Counted from the first letter of the stretch, positions 8,487-17,962 are shown. The stretch: 64,000 nucleotides of DNA from Zhouia spongiae (GCF_022760175.1 NZ_CP094326.1:558001-622000); one strand, 5' to 3'. Notes: generated by a model not told the origin, from the sequence alone. Made by a program: numbers and translations.

Positions 8487-8596
8487 GCCGCTCCCAAACT
8501 ATCAAACAAACCGGCATTGTTCAGGTCTTGTGAAATAGCATACTTAAATACCTCTATGGCTTTTTGGGTGTGTTTGTTATAAAAAGACAACCAGAC
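8487..8596 (-). pseudogene. TPR-coding remnant related to the neighbouring Ntn hydrolase
   Basis: On the minus strand an open stretch without start reads about 35 residues of a tetratricopeptide repeat (HTQKAIEVFKYAISQDL, then AGLFDSLGAAYF). It resembles the TPR at the end of the gene at 8639-9808 (KAAIKIFLYSIKVMP, then ADLYDSLGEAYMF). It runs into the 3' end of the Crp/Fnr gene. Probably the left-over C-terminus of a duplicated paralogue. Confidence 0.5.
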
Positions 8597-8638
8597 TCAA
8601 TATCGTTCATGCAGTCAGAGTCTGAAAAGTACTTAGAA

Positions 8639-9808
8639 TTATCTTTTTTTATCAATTTCTACCAGCTTCTTTCTCGCATTTTCATTGCTTGGGTCAAGTG
8701 TTAAAGATCGTTCATAACTTGTTTTAGCATTTTCCCACTGTTCATCAAACATATATGCCTCACCCAAGCTATCATACAAATCGGCATCTGTTGGCATTAC
8801 TTTAATACTATATAAAAATATTTTAATTGCTGCTTTAGGATTGTTTTTTTCTTCCAGCCATTCATAACCTATCACATTCGTTATGGAATTAAAACCCACA
8901 GAGATAAAATCTGCTTCCGACATTTGCTCATTTGAACCCATCAATTCCTCCAAAAAACGGGTTGGGTTATCCTTATCATTATACTTTGTATAGTGTTGAT
9001 GGCCAATGGAATTTTCTGGGAACAAATCAGCTATCATAACCGCATGGTCTTCTTTACTTAACTCGTCTTTCAAGTCAATTTCTACGAATTGCGAGTAGTC
9101 ATGGAATAAATACACTCGTACTTTCAAATCATTCAAATCGTAAATGGTAGAATATTGCGTACCAAAAGCACCATCTGCTGAAAAACTTTGCATTACCTGC
9201 CCACAAAAGTCAAACGATGCATGGCTATTGTTTGAATTGATAAAGCTCATGCCTTTCCGGAAGTAATCAAGTTCAACCTCTTCTAACGATTCCACTTGCG
9301 AATAGTAAAAATTTGAGAAGCTCTTTTCGGACTCATTACCCAACAGCAATTCATCGCCTTCAACGATTAAGTAAGTCCCGGACTGATCTACAAAAACAAG
9401 TTGACTACTCGACAATGAGCTTAAATTTATGGTTTCAAAATAATTCTTAACTTCTTCCACAGTACGCATAGATTGCATTACTTTCCTAATGGCATCGCCA
9501 ATGAAAATATTACTCTTTCCGACTGTATTTTCCACAGGCAAATGTGGATTTGCAAACCCGTCAAACACCAAACCTGCTTCGTTTATTGCTCCCTGGGCAA
9601 ATTTGTTGAGCAAGCCCATGTACATTACACCGAAAGTTCCCCCCTTCCCTTTCTCATACCAGAATTGGTTGTTGGGACTTAGGTAATCCTCATTGTTACC
9701 AACTATTGTTTTCCCATTTTTTGTTATTTTGTACATGCTACACCCGGTTACTGATTGTGGCATCGTTAACAGTAATATTGTTAATGCAATCAATAATATA
9801 TTTTTCAT
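8639..9808 (-). CDS. Exported Ntn-hydrolase (linear amide C-N hydrolase/C45-like) with C-terminal TPR
   Basis: 389 residues. A hydrophobic signal (2-20) is followed by Cys23 in VTGCSMY. In the choloylglycine hydrolase/penicillin acylase/C45 Ntn superfamily an N-terminal Cys exposed by processing is the nucleophile, and the following KTIVGNNEDYLSPN fits the conserved strand after it. The enzyme would cleave a non-peptide or peptide amide in the periplasm. Residues about 310-385 carry one to two TPR units (LYDSLGEAYMFDEQWENAKTSYERSLTLDP), an uncommon addition. The same Cys could be read as a lipobox Cys, but the Ntn pattern after it favours catalysis. Substrate unknown. Confidence 0.65.
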   Translation of the reverse strand: MKNILLIALTILLLTMPQSVTGCSMYKITKNGKTIVGNNEDYLSPNNQFWYEKGKGGTFGVMYMGLLNKFAQGAINEAGLVFDGFANPHLPVENTVGKSNIFIGDAIRKVMQSMRTVEEVKNYFETINLSSLSSSQLVFVDQSGTYLIVEGDELLLGNESEKSFSNFYYSQVESLEEVELDYFRKGMSFINSNNSHASFDFCGQVMQSFSADGAFGTQYSTIYDLNDLKVRVYLFHDYSQFVEIDLKDELSKEDHAVMIADLFPENSIGHQHYTKYNDKDNPTRFLEELMGSNEQMSEADFISVGFNSITNVIGYEWLEEKNNPKAAIKIFLYSIKVMPTDADLYDSLGEAYMFDEQWENAKTSYERSLTLDPSNENARKKLVEIDKKR

Positions 9809-9833
9809 TTTCTTTGATGTTGTTTGATTTTAA

Positions 9834-10016
9834 TCACTTGATAAAGGTATCAATATTTACTATCTTGTTTTCAGCTAAAAGTTTCAAAACCTTTTCTAAC
9901 CACCTCTTTTTCAGGTACAATATTATTTTTTCGTGTTCAGAGAATTTAACTAAACGAAATCCTGATTTTACAATTCCTTCTCTTTCCGGTCTTTGTAAAG
10001 CTTCTCTCAAAAAGCG
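9834..10016 (-). pseudogene. Possible decayed gene fragment, unidentified
   Basis: The 9809-10192 gap carries an open minus-strand stretch of about 60 codons, without a start, that reads like real protein (RFLREALQRPEREGIVK, FSEHEKIILYLKKRWLEKVLKLLAENK). It is preceded at once by TAG. About 28 further plausible codons (LVIDGKLHPNESLLEVYLSEF) sit in another frame just upstream, as expected for a frameshifted remnant. I recognise no family. The rest of the gap is A/T-rich with nothing I can name. Confidence 0.3.
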
Positions 10017-10192
10017 CTACTGATGTATAAAAATTCGGATAAATAAACTTCAAGTAACGATTCATTTGGATGTAATTTTCCATCTATAACTAATTCTCAT
10101 AATATATCTATAATTTGACTGTTAAGTGATTATCGTATTAACATAAACTCATAAGTGTATATCACATACAATAATATCATTATTTCACATCA

Positions 10193-10588
10193 TTAATCAT
10201 AGATTGCTTGAGCAGGATCTTTCCATCGAAATGCCGTTATAATAATTACGAATAATAAAGCAATTTCTATACTTGCTATAATCAAATAATGAACAAGTGT
10301 GCTTCCCCCTCCTATGATATAAATTATTGTGAATACTCCTACCAATATATTAAATATCCTGTTGAATTTATAGGATAATACCCTTGACAAAAAAATCATT
10401 ATAATTGGAAGATTGGTCAATATTGCAGCAATAGCCATCATTGACCTGACATTTCCGGGAATGTTAAGAACGTCATTGCTTATAAGTTCAACTATTATTG
10501 AAAAAATATCGGCAAAAACCATATTTAACATAACCAAAACCCACAGTGTTGATAATTTGACTTCAGTACTTACCTTTATATTTTTCAT
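10193..10588 (-). CDS. DUF6326-family four-helix membrane protein
   Basis: 131 residues with four predicted membrane helices (about 12-35, 46-70, 76-97, 100-122). The layout KLSTLWVLVMLNMVFADIF at the start, a central LTNLPIIMIFLSRVL and a terminal AFRWKDP matches the DUF6326 family as I know it. No function is established. It stands alone on its strand, with about 285 bp to the divergent DUF1508 gene in which I see nothing specific. Confidence 0.6.
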   Translation of the reverse strand: MKNIKVSTEVKLSTLWVLVMLNMVFADIFSIIVELISNDVLNIPGNVRSMMAIAAILTNLPIIMIFLSRVLSYKFNRIFNILVGVFTIIYIIGGGSTLVHYLIIASIEIALLFVIIITAFRWKDPAQAIYD

Positions 10589-10873
10589 TTGAATAGTTTT
10601 AACACGAAATTATTCAGCAAATATCAAAATGTACTGAATCAATTTCATTGATTAAAATCAAGAAAACTTTTTTAAAAAAAATCAGACACATCCCATTAAT
10701 ATTGGAATGACTCATTTTAATGCGCCACTTATAAACACCTGTCCGTCCTCTTTTTTTAATTGTCATTATTAACCTTAGAACTCTTGATCAAAAAAACAAG
10801 TATTAATTCATGTATAATTATTTTAGATTTGGCACCGTAAACTAAAAAACAAACCCCGTAAACTAAAAGTACT

Positions 10874-11224
10874 ATGGCAATGTTTGTTATTCGCAAACAA
10901 ACAAACGGACAATACAATTTCATTTTCACCTCCAGAAAAGGCGACCCTGTTTTAACCAGCATCAACTGCAAACAGAAATCAGATTGTAAAATGATTTTAA
11001 AAGCAGTCCTGGAGAACATCGAAGTTTTCACTTTTACTAAAAAAAATCCGGGTCCCCGCAAGTTCCTTTACAGACTTTCAAAAGGTGGTCTGGTACTAGC
11101 CACCAGTCGCACCTATACTACAGAATTACAAGTCCATAAAGCTGTCGACTACCTCCTTTCCCGCATACCGGAAGCAGAAGTACTGGATTTCTCCGATGAC
11201 GATCATTTGTTTTCCGATTCATAA
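10874..11224 (+). CDS. DUF1508 (YegP-like) domain protein
   Basis: 116 residues with two DUF1508-type units: GQYNFIFTSRKGDPVLTS at about 12-29 and KFLYRLSKGGLVLATSRTY at about 63-81, each followed by a short helix. Such small proteins form tandem beta-alpha folds; YegP is the model and no biochemical role is agreed. The start ATG at 10874 follows a leader that includes an out-of-frame CTAAAAGTACT. An overlapping open frame on the opposite strand looks like a shadow. Confidence 0.75.
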   Translation: MAMFVIRKQTNGQYNFIFTSRKGDPVLTSINCKQKSDCKMILKAVLENIEVFTFTKKNPGPRKFLYRLSKGGLVLATSRTYTTELQVHKAVDYLLSRIPEAEVLDFSDDDHLFSDS

Positions 11225-11345
11225 TTCAACCATAAGCCTGTTGATGATGTAATGCTATATAGCCCATTACACTAAGACAGCACGGCATATCTGAAAATTT
11301 ATAATAGACGACTTTGATTTTAATTCATTTTTAAAACAAGTTTTC

Positions 11346-11376
11346 TTGATTTAGTGATCTTCATAATGTAGTTTTG
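11346..11376 (+). promoter_or_regulatory. Promoter of the RND efflux region
   Basis: TTG at 11346-11348 and TAGTTTTG at 11369-11376 are 20 bases apart, close to the Bacteroidota consensus. The -7 box ends only 8 bp before the ATG at 11385, so the leader would be very short, or translation begins at the internal ATG at 11394. Confidence 0.4.
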
Positions 11377-11384
11377 CCTTCCAT

Positions 11385-11813
11385 ATGAGCAAAATGCTGA
11401 TCAAATATTTTCTATCATTATTTGTTCTACTCTGGAGTGGACTTAGCCAGTTTCAAACACTACAGCATCGCACTGCATCAAATGCAATATTCAATGCCGA
11501 GACTGCCAATCCAGAGCATCAAGAACATTTAATCTCTAAACATCTTGACAGTTATTTTCTTTTTCCGGGCAGTCTCGGCAATCAGATTGCTAATCATTAT
11601 TTTAATGAAACAAGCAACGAAGAAGAGACTGACGAATCGGTTTCTTTAAAAAAGCAAAAAAACAACAATCATTTTTTAGCTCCGTGGTTTAAGTTTCATT
11701 ATAGATGTATTGATTATCTACTTTTAAAAAGACGATTAAATTCAGACAATCGTTTTTACAGTCATTTAATTTCTCCAAACCTCTACATTAAGTTTCAGGT
11801 TTTCAGGTTATGA
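11385..11813 (+). CDS. Hypothetical protein preceding the RND efflux operon
   Basis: 142 residues. A hydrophobic N-terminus (about 5-20, IKYFLSLFVLLWSGLS) may be a signal or anchor; the rest is polar, with a Lys/Asn-rich patch near residue 90 and a basic, aromatic C-terminus. No family recognised. Similar short proteins are often seen ahead of RND operons in flavobacteria, so co-regulation is plausible, but the 145 bp to the adaptor gene leave room for a separate promoter. Confidence 0.5.
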   Translation: MSKMLIKYFLSLFVLLWSGLSQFQTLQHRTASNAIFNAETANPEHQEHLISKHLDSYFLFPGSLGNQIANHYFNETSNEEETDESVSLKKQKNNNHFLAPWFKFHYRCIDYLLLKRRLNSDNRFYSHLISPNLYIKFQVFRL

Positions 11814-11958
11814 TTTTTCAATAGCATTGGATATAAATTTATATATCTAATGACTACCTGAACACTTTCCTATACTCCATTTTTTGTATTTGGAGCTAGG
11901 TCTTATGTGCATTGCACTTCCTAAACTAAAATCAAACAATTTAAAATCAAGACTAAAA

Positions 11959-13044
11959 ATGAGGAAATCACTCATGCTATTAGCTTTAGGTACTCTGTTG
12001 TACCACACCAGCTGTACATCAAAAAAAGAAAGCTCTAAACCCGAAGCATCTACTTTTCTGGTTACCAACCCGGTAAAATCAGACACTACTATTACCGAAA
12101 ATTATGTATGTCAAATCCATTCCATACAGCATATCGAATTACGAGCTCAGGAAAAAGGCTATGTGCAAAAAATATTTGTCGATGAAGGACAATTTGTAAA
12201 AAAAGGACAACTCTTGTTTCAAATTATGCCAAACTTATATGAAGCAGAAAAGCAAAAGGCACAGGCAGATGCCAATTTTGCGAAGATCGAATACGAGAAC
12301 ACAAAAATCCTTGCAGATAGCAATGTTGTGGCTGCAAATGAATTAGCTATGGCCAGGGCTCAATACGAAAAAGCCAAGGCTGAGTTATCATTAGCCAGCG
12401 TACATCTACAATTTACTGAGATCAGGGCACCTTTCGATGGTATCCTGAATCGTTTTCATGTACGTCAAGGAAGTTATGTTGAGGAAGGAGAGCTGCTCAG
12501 TAACTTATCAGATAATACTAAAATGTGGGTATACTACAATGTTCCTGAAGCAGAATATTTGGATTATAAAACTAAAAGTGAGAACGAGAAAAAATCTGAG
12601 GTCGAACTGGTGATGGCAAATAATCAAACCTTCAAATATCCCGGAGTAGTAGAAACGATAGCAGCAGATTTCAATCACGAGACAGGTAATATTCCTTTCA
12701 GAGCAACATTCCCAAATCCGGACGGGCTGCTGAGGCATGGTGAAACCGGAAACGTTGTTATGAAAGTTCCGTATAAGGACGCGATCATTATTCCACAGAA
12801 AGCGACTTTTGAAATATTAGATAAAAAATATGTTTTCGTTATCGATAAAAACGATCAGGTAATACAAAAAGAAATTTCTCTGAAAGCCGAATTACCACAT
12901 CTGTTTATTGTCGACAATGGCTTGTCTACCGACGATAAAATCTTATTGGAAGGTATTCGAATGGTGAAAGACGGAGAAAAAATACATTACGAAGTTGAAA
13001 ACCCACACCAGGTTATAAAAAACCTTGACATGTACGCAGAGTAA
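11959..13044 (+). CDS. RND efflux periplasmic adaptor (membrane fusion lipoprotein)
   Basis: 361 residues from the ATG at 11959. The frame is open further up to a TTG at 11884, but only the 11959 start puts a signal peptide at the front (RKSLMLLALGTLLYHTSC, lipid Cys19). The HlyD/AcrA-like order follows: lipoyl half (IELRAQEKGYVQKIFVDEGQ), alpha-helical hairpin about 100-150, second lipoyl half (FTEIRAPFDGILNRFHV), then beta-barrel and membrane-proximal domains. It links the inner-membrane pump encoded 24 bp downstream with the outer-membrane factor. Substrates are not predictable. Confidence 0.9.
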   Translation: MRKSLMLLALGTLLYHTSCTSKKESSKPEASTFLVTNPVKSDTTITENYVCQIHSIQHIELRAQEKGYVQKIFVDEGQFVKKGQLLFQIMPNLYEAEKQKAQADANFAKIEYENTKILADSNVVAANELAMARAQYEKAKAELSLASVHLQFTEIRAPFDGILNRFHVRQGSYVEEGELLSNLSDNTKMWVYYNVPEAEYLDYKTKSENEKKSEVELVMANNQTFKYPGVVETIAADFNHETGNIPFRATFPNPDGLLRHGETGNVVMKVPYKDAIIIPQKATFEILDKKYVFVIDKNDQVIQKEISLKAELPHLFIVDNGLSTDDKILLEGIRMVKDGEKIHYEVENPHQVIKNLDMYAE

Positions 13045-13068
13045 TTCAACCTTTTAAAATTACATCAA

Positions 13069-16000
13069 ATGTTTAGTAAATTTATTAAAAGACCGGTATT
13101 GGCTATTGTTATTTCAGTAGTTATTGTTTTTACGGGCTTGCTTGCCATTAAACAATTACCAATATCGCAGTTTCCACAGATAGCTCCCACAACGGTAAAC
13201 GTTTTTATTGCTTACCCGGGTGCCAGTGCTGATGTACTGGTTAAATCGACCCTGATCCCAATTGAAACTTCGATAAACGGAGTTCAGGACATGAGATACA
13301 TCGCATCGGATGCTACCAGTGCAGGAGAAGGCACCATCCGGATAATATTTGAGCCCGGTACCGATCCGAATGATGCTGTTGTAAGAGTTAAAACCCGGAT
13401 CGATCAGGTAATGCCGCTCCTCCCTGAGTTGGTACAGCGTGAAGGGGTTGTTATTACTCCCGTACAGCCCAGTATGCTTATGTATGTGAATTTATTCAGT
13501 AAAGAAAAAAACAACGATGAAAAGTTCCTGTACAACTACGCATACACTAAAATAATCCCTGAAATACAGCGTATAAAAGGAATCGCCAGTGCTCAAATTC
13601 TTGGAAGCCGCAAATACGCAATGAGGGTGTGGTTAAAACCCGACCGTATGAGAGCCTATAATGTTTCTGCAGAAGAAATCTTAGAGGCAATGGACGAACA
13701 GAGTATTATTGCAAGACCGGGGCGTTTAGGAAGGAGCTCAGGAAAAAAAGCGCAATCGCTAGAATATGTACTGGTATATGAAGGAAGGTATAATGAAGCC
13801 GAGGATTATAAGAATATAATCATTCGGGCTAATGAAAATGGGGAAATCCTAAAATTAAGAGATGTTGCCGAAGTAGAACTCGGGAGTGAATTCTTCGATA
13901 TATACTCAAATCTCGATGGCCATCCATCTGCATCCATAGTACTAAAACAGACCTTTGGAAGTAACGGTAATGATGTTATAAAGGCTGTCAAGGAAAAGCT
14001 AACAGAAATCAAAGAGAACCTACCTCCCGGCGTTGATTATCAAATCGGGTACGATGTATCTAACTTTCTCGATGCATCCATCGATCAAGTTTTGCATACG
14101 CTAAGAGATGCCTTCATTCTTGTTGCCTTAGTTGTATTCTTATTTCTGGGTGATTGGCGATCTACGGTTATTCCTATCATTGCAGTTCCGGTATCGCTGA
14201 TAGGAACCTTCTTTATCATGCAAATGTTTGGTCTCTCCATCAATCTTATCACTTTATTTGCATTGGTGCTGGCCATAGGTATTGTAGTCGATAATGCCAT
14301 TGTGGTAGTAGAAGGTGTCCATGTTAAAATGGAAGAAGAACAGCTTTCGCCATATAAAGCTTCCTATGCGGTATTGAGTGAAATCGGGGGTGCCGTTGTG
14401 GCTATTACGCTGGTTATGGTATCGGTTTTCATCCCTATTTCGTTTATGACCGGTCCGGTTGGAGTTTTCTACCGTCAATTTTCGATAACAATGGCCGGAG
14501 CTATAATCATATCGGCAATTGTTGCCCTTACACTTACCCCGGTACTGTGTGCAATGTTGTTAAAAAACAACCATGGAAAACAAAAAAGGAAGTCGCCTGT
14601 AGACCGATTCATTAACTGGTTTAATACCCAATTTGAAAACTTAACCGGGCGGTATGTAAACATATTAAAACTCATTGTAAACCGTAGAGTGGTTACTTTC
14701 GGTTTATTAATAGCCTTTTGTGCAGGAATATTTTTCACCAATCAGGTTTTACCCGCAGGTTTTATTCCAAATGAAGATCAGGGAATGATCTATGCCATTA
14801 TTCAGACACCACCCGGAGCTACCCTTGAACGCACAAACGAAGTAGCTAAAAAACTCCAGAAAATCTGTGAAGAAACCGAAGGCGTAGCCTCCGTATCATC
14901 ATTGGCCGGATATGAGATTATGACTGAAGGGCGGGGTTCTAATGCAGGTACCTGCCTTATTAACCTCAAACCCTGGTCAGAACGTGAACATAACGTTCAT
15001 GAAATAATGGAAGAACTGGAAGAAGAAACAAAAGACCTCGGGGCGGTTATTGAATATTTTGAACCTCCTGCTGTCCCCGGATTTGGTTCCTCCGGAGGTT
15101 TTTCCATGCGTTTACTCGATAAAACCAATGGCACCGATTTTCATGAGTTTGAAAAGATCAACAACAATTTCATGGATGCCCTTAAAGAGCGTAAAGAGCT
15201 TACAGGGTTGTTTACTTTTTATGCGGCTAATTATCCGCAATACGAATTAAAGATCGACAACAAAGCGGCAATGCAAAAAGGGGTTTCTATCGGAAAAGCT
15301 ATGGAAAACCTCAACATTTTAATCGGTAGTACATACGAACAAGGCTTTATAAAATATGGAAGGTTTTTTAAAGTATATACCCAGGCGGCACCCGAGTACA
15401 GGGCCATGCCATCAGATCTTGAAAAGCTCTACGTAAAGAATGAAAAAGATGAGATGGTTCCTTATTCAGCTTTCATGAAAATGGAAAAAAAACTGGGACC
15501 TAATGAAATTACCAGATACAACCTGTATAATTCTGCTGCCATCAGGGGCTTGCCGGCTTCCGGTTTTACAAGTGGAGATGCTATTAAGACCATACAAGAG
15601 GTTGCGGAGAAAACGTTGCCAAGAGGTTATGATATTGCCTGGGAAGGGTTATCATATGATGAGGCTTCAAGAGGAAATGAATCAATATACATCTTTGCCG
15701 TGGTTTTAATTTTTGTATACCTGGTACTTGCCGCTCAATACGAAAGTTTCTTATTACCGCTTGCTGTGATCCTATCCTTACCAGTAGGGGTATTTGGTTC
15801 TTTTTTATTACTAAAGATCATGGGGCTTGCCAACGATGTTTATGCGCAAATCGGAGTTATCATGCTCGTTGGTTTGTTAGGTAAAAACGCTGTACTGATC
15901 GTTGAATTTGCAGTTCAGAAACGAAGGCAGGGGGCTTCTATAACAGCTGCCGCAATAGAGGGTGCTAAAGTAAGGTTCAGACCTATCTTAATGACCTCAT

Positions 16001-16311
16001 TTGCATTTATTGCAGGATTGATTCCTTTAGTTATTGCTACCGGAGCCGGAGCTATTGGAAACCGGACTATTGGAGGATCTGCACTAGGAGGAATGCTTAT
16101 CGGCACCCTTTTGGGAGTATTGGTAATTCCCGGACTGTATTATGTCTTTGCAAAAATATCTGACGGCAAAAGCCTTATCAAGGATGAAGTCACAGAGCCT
16201 GTTTCTGAAGAATTTATGAGAATCAGTGAAGACGAAAGCAGTTTGGAAAGACGTCTCCGCAAAATAAATAAGCTTTTAAAAAAATTAATGAAAAGAACAG
16301 ATGATGAATAG
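13069..16311 (+). CDS. RND multidrug efflux permease (HAE1/AcrB type)
   Basis: 1080 residues with the AcrB plan: TM1 at about 10-30, porter domain, TM2-7 at about 340-570, second porter domain, TM8-12 at about 870-1030. The FxRP start (FIKRPVLAIV) is typical. In the proton relay of TM4 the sequence is VVDNAIVVVE: Asp408 is present but the next position, Asp in AcrB, is Asn409. The TM10 Lys939 (GLLGKNAVLIVEF) is conserved. It should form the inner-membrane trimer driving drug/proton antiport. It overlaps the following outer-membrane factor by 11 bp. Confidence 0.95.
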   Translation: MFSKFIKRPVLAIVISVVIVFTGLLAIKQLPISQFPQIAPTTVNVFIAYPGASADVLVKSTLIPIETSINGVQDMRYIASDATSAGEGTIRIIFEPGTDPNDAVVRVKTRIDQVMPLLPELVQREGVVITPVQPSMLMYVNLFSKEKNNDEKFLYNYAYTKIIPEIQRIKGIASAQILGSRKYAMRVWLKPDRMRAYNVSAEEILEAMDEQSIIARPGRLGRSSGKKAQSLEYVLVYEGRYNEAEDYKNIIIRANENGEILKLRDVAEVELGSEFFDIYSNLDGHPSASIVLKQTFGSNGNDVIKAVKEKLTEIKENLPPGVDYQIGYDVSNFLDASIDQVLHTLRDAFILVALVVFLFLGDWRSTVIPIIAVPVSLIGTFFIMQMFGLSINLITLFALVLAIGIVVDNAIVVVEGVHVKMEEEQLSPYKASYAVLSEIGGAVVAITLVMVSVFIPISFMTGPVGVFYRQFSITMAGAIIISAIVALTLTPVLCAMLLKNNHGKQKRKSPVDRFINWFNTQFENLTGRYVNILKLIVNRRVVTFGLLIAFCAGIFFTNQVLPAGFIPNEDQGMIYAIIQTPPGATLERTNEVAKKLQKICEETEGVASVSSLAGYEIMTEGRGSNAGTCLINLKPWSEREHNVHEIMEELEEETKDLGAVIEYFEPPAVPGFGSSGGFSMRLLDKTNGTDFHEFEKINNNFMDALKERKELTGLFTFYAANYPQYELKIDNKAAMQKGVSIGKAMENLNILIGSTYEQGFIKYGRFFKVYTQAAPEYRAMPSDLEKLYVKNEKDEMVPYSAFMKMEKKLGPNEITRYNLYNSAAIRGLPASGFTSGDAIKTIQEVAEKTLPRGYDIAWEGLSYDEASRGNESIYIFAVVLIFVYLVLAAQYESFLLPLAVILSLPVGVFGSFLLLKIMGLANDVYAQIGVIMLVGLLGKNAVLIVEFAVQKRRQGASITAAAIEGAKVRFRPILMTSFAFIAGLIPLVIATGAGAIGNRTIGGSALGGMLIGTLLGVLVIPGLYYVFAKISDGKSLIKDEVTEPVSEEFMRISEDESSLERRLRKINKLLKKLMKRTDDE

Positions 16312-17749
16312 TATAAACATAGCACCTTATAAAAAATGGGGGATCATATGCGTAATCGCCATAAGTTCACTCTATTCCTGTGTACCTGCTTTAGAATCCG
16401 TTCAAGAGAATAGAGCCATCCCGGAACAATATGAAAACAAAACGGATGATACTACCAATACAGCGCTATTAAGTTGGAAAGAGTATTTTAAAGATCCATA
16501 CTTAGCATCACTGATTGAAACAGCACTAAATAACAATCAGGAATTAAATATAATGCTTCAGGAAATTAAAATTTCAAAAAGTGAAGTCAAAGAAAAAAAA
16601 GGTGAATACCTGCCATTTATCGATTTAAAAGCCGGAGTCGGAGTCGATAAAGTTGCACGATATACCAGTCGTGGTGCCAGCGAAGCTACTACTGATATTA
16701 AACCGGGAAGAGAAATGCCTGAACCTTTACCTGACTTTTTTGTAGGACTTCAGGCCCAATGGGAACTTGATATCTGGAAAAAACTACGGAATGCAAAAAA
16801 GTCAGCTCTCCTCAGGTATTTCTCTTCAGTAGAGGGCAAAAATTTCATGACAACCAACCTGATTGCAGAAATTGCCAATTCTTATTACGAATTATTAGCA
16901 TTAGATAATCAATTAGCAATCGTTACACAAAATGTAGAGATACAAAGCAATGCCTTAAAAATTGTAAAGCTTCAAAAAAAGGCGGCAAAGGCAACAGAGC
17001 TTGCTGTTCGAAAATTTGAGGCAGAGGTGTTAAGTACTAAAAGTTTGCAATATACCATTCAGCAAGCAATTACTGAAACGGAAAATAAAATAAACTTTTT
17101 AACCGGAAGTTTTCCAAAACATATCGAACGAGATGCATCTCAATTTTCTATTATTGAACCAAATACTATTGTTGCCGGAGTCCCTTCTCAACTCTTACAG
17201 AATCGTCCTGACATAAAGAAGGCTGAACTGGAGTTGGAAGCATCAAAATTAGATATTAAAGTAGCCAAAGCCAGATTTTACCCTTCTTTTGATATTGTAG
17301 CGGGCATAGGTTTTCAGGCATTTGACACATCGTACTTATTAAAAAGCCCCGAATCGTTACTTTATAATATAGCCGGTGATCTTACCGCTCCGCTAATTAA
17401 TCGAAATGCCATAAAAGCTGCTTATAAAAATGCAAATGCCAGACAAATACAGGCTGTATACAATTATGAGCAAACCATTTTGAACGCATATATCGAAGTT
17501 GCGAACCAATTGTCTAATATGAATAATCTGGATAAAAGTTACAAGCTCAAGACTAAAGAAGTGGATACGTTAAATGAATCAATTCGAATATCAAACGTAT
17601 TATTTAAATCGGCCAGAGCAGATTATATGGAGGTCTTGCTCACACAACGAGATGCATTGGAGGCTAAATTTGAATTAATTGAAACAAAAATGCAGCAAAT
17701 GAATGCCAGTGTAAATATGTATAAGGTTCTCGGAGGAGGTTGGCACTAA
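16301..17749 (+). CDS. Outer-membrane efflux lipoprotein (OprM/NodT-type)
   Basis: 482 residues with two OEP (TolC-like) repeats. The N-terminal signal ends in a lipobox-like SLYSC (Cys27 from the first ATG). Typical segments are ELDIWKKLRNAKKSA in the first half and LLQNRPDIKKAELELEASKLDIKVAKARFYPSFD at the start of the second, together with GVPSQLL. It forms the trimeric exit duct of the pump. Two ATGs, 16301 and 16304, lie inside the end of the permease gene, which implies translational coupling. A terminator follows at 17800. Confidence 0.93.
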   Translation: MMNSINIAPYKKWGIICVIAISSLYSCVPALESVQENRAIPEQYENKTDDTTNTALLSWKEYFKDPYLASLIETALNNNQELNIMLQEIKISKSEVKEKKGEYLPFIDLKAGVGVDKVARYTSRGASEATTDIKPGREMPEPLPDFFVGLQAQWELDIWKKLRNAKKSALLRYFSSVEGKNFMTTNLIAEIANSYYELLALDNQLAIVTQNVEIQSNALKIVKLQKKAAKATELAVRKFEAEVLSTKSLQYTIQQAITETENKINFLTGSFPKHIERDASQFSIIEPNTIVAGVPSQLLQNRPDIKKAELELEASKLDIKVAKARFYPSFDIVAGIGFQAFDTSYLLKSPESLLYNIAGDLTAPLINRNAIKAAYKNANARQIQAVYNYEQTILNAYIEVANQLSNMNNLDKSYKLKTKEVDTLNESIRISNVLFKSARADYMEVLLTQRDALEAKFELIETKMQQMNASVNMYKVLGGGWH

Positions 17750-17799
17750 AACTGCTTTAAGATTGATTTAACCTGTTAATTATAACCGGTAACGAATAG

Positions 17800-17828
17800 A
17801 ACCTTGCTTAACAGCAGGGTTTTATTTT
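17800..17828 (+). terminator. Terminator of the RND operon
   Basis: Stem AACCTTGC/GCAGGGTT (one T-G wobble) with a six-base loop, then TTTATTTTAT. Confidence 0.6.
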
Positions 17829-17962
17829 ATATGGTACGCTTACACTGACAATTCATTTTCAACGAATAATTAAGATCTTGGAAGGATTTCCATTATCCGA
17901 GGCGCATAATTGGTTAAATTACTAACCGGTGCTTACCTTTATTAATATAATTGTGTATCGAA

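Noticed and set aside
8639-9808. Classification of the hydrolase simply as a lipoprotein
   Set aside because: The residues after Cys23 fit the Ntn nucleophile strand; the lipobox reading is kept only as an alternative.
9706-10023. 105-codon plus-strand frame with hydrophobic stretches
   Set aside because: It is antisense to the Ntn-hydrolase start and to the minus-strand remnant; hydrophobicity arises from the complementary A/T-rich strand.
10756-11061. 101-codon minus-strand frame
   Set aside because: Antisense of the DUF1508 gene, whose plus-strand protein has recognisable repeats.
11884-11958. Longer RND adaptor start at TTG
   Set aside because: It would place 25 residues before the lipoprotein signal, which starts properly at ATG 11959.
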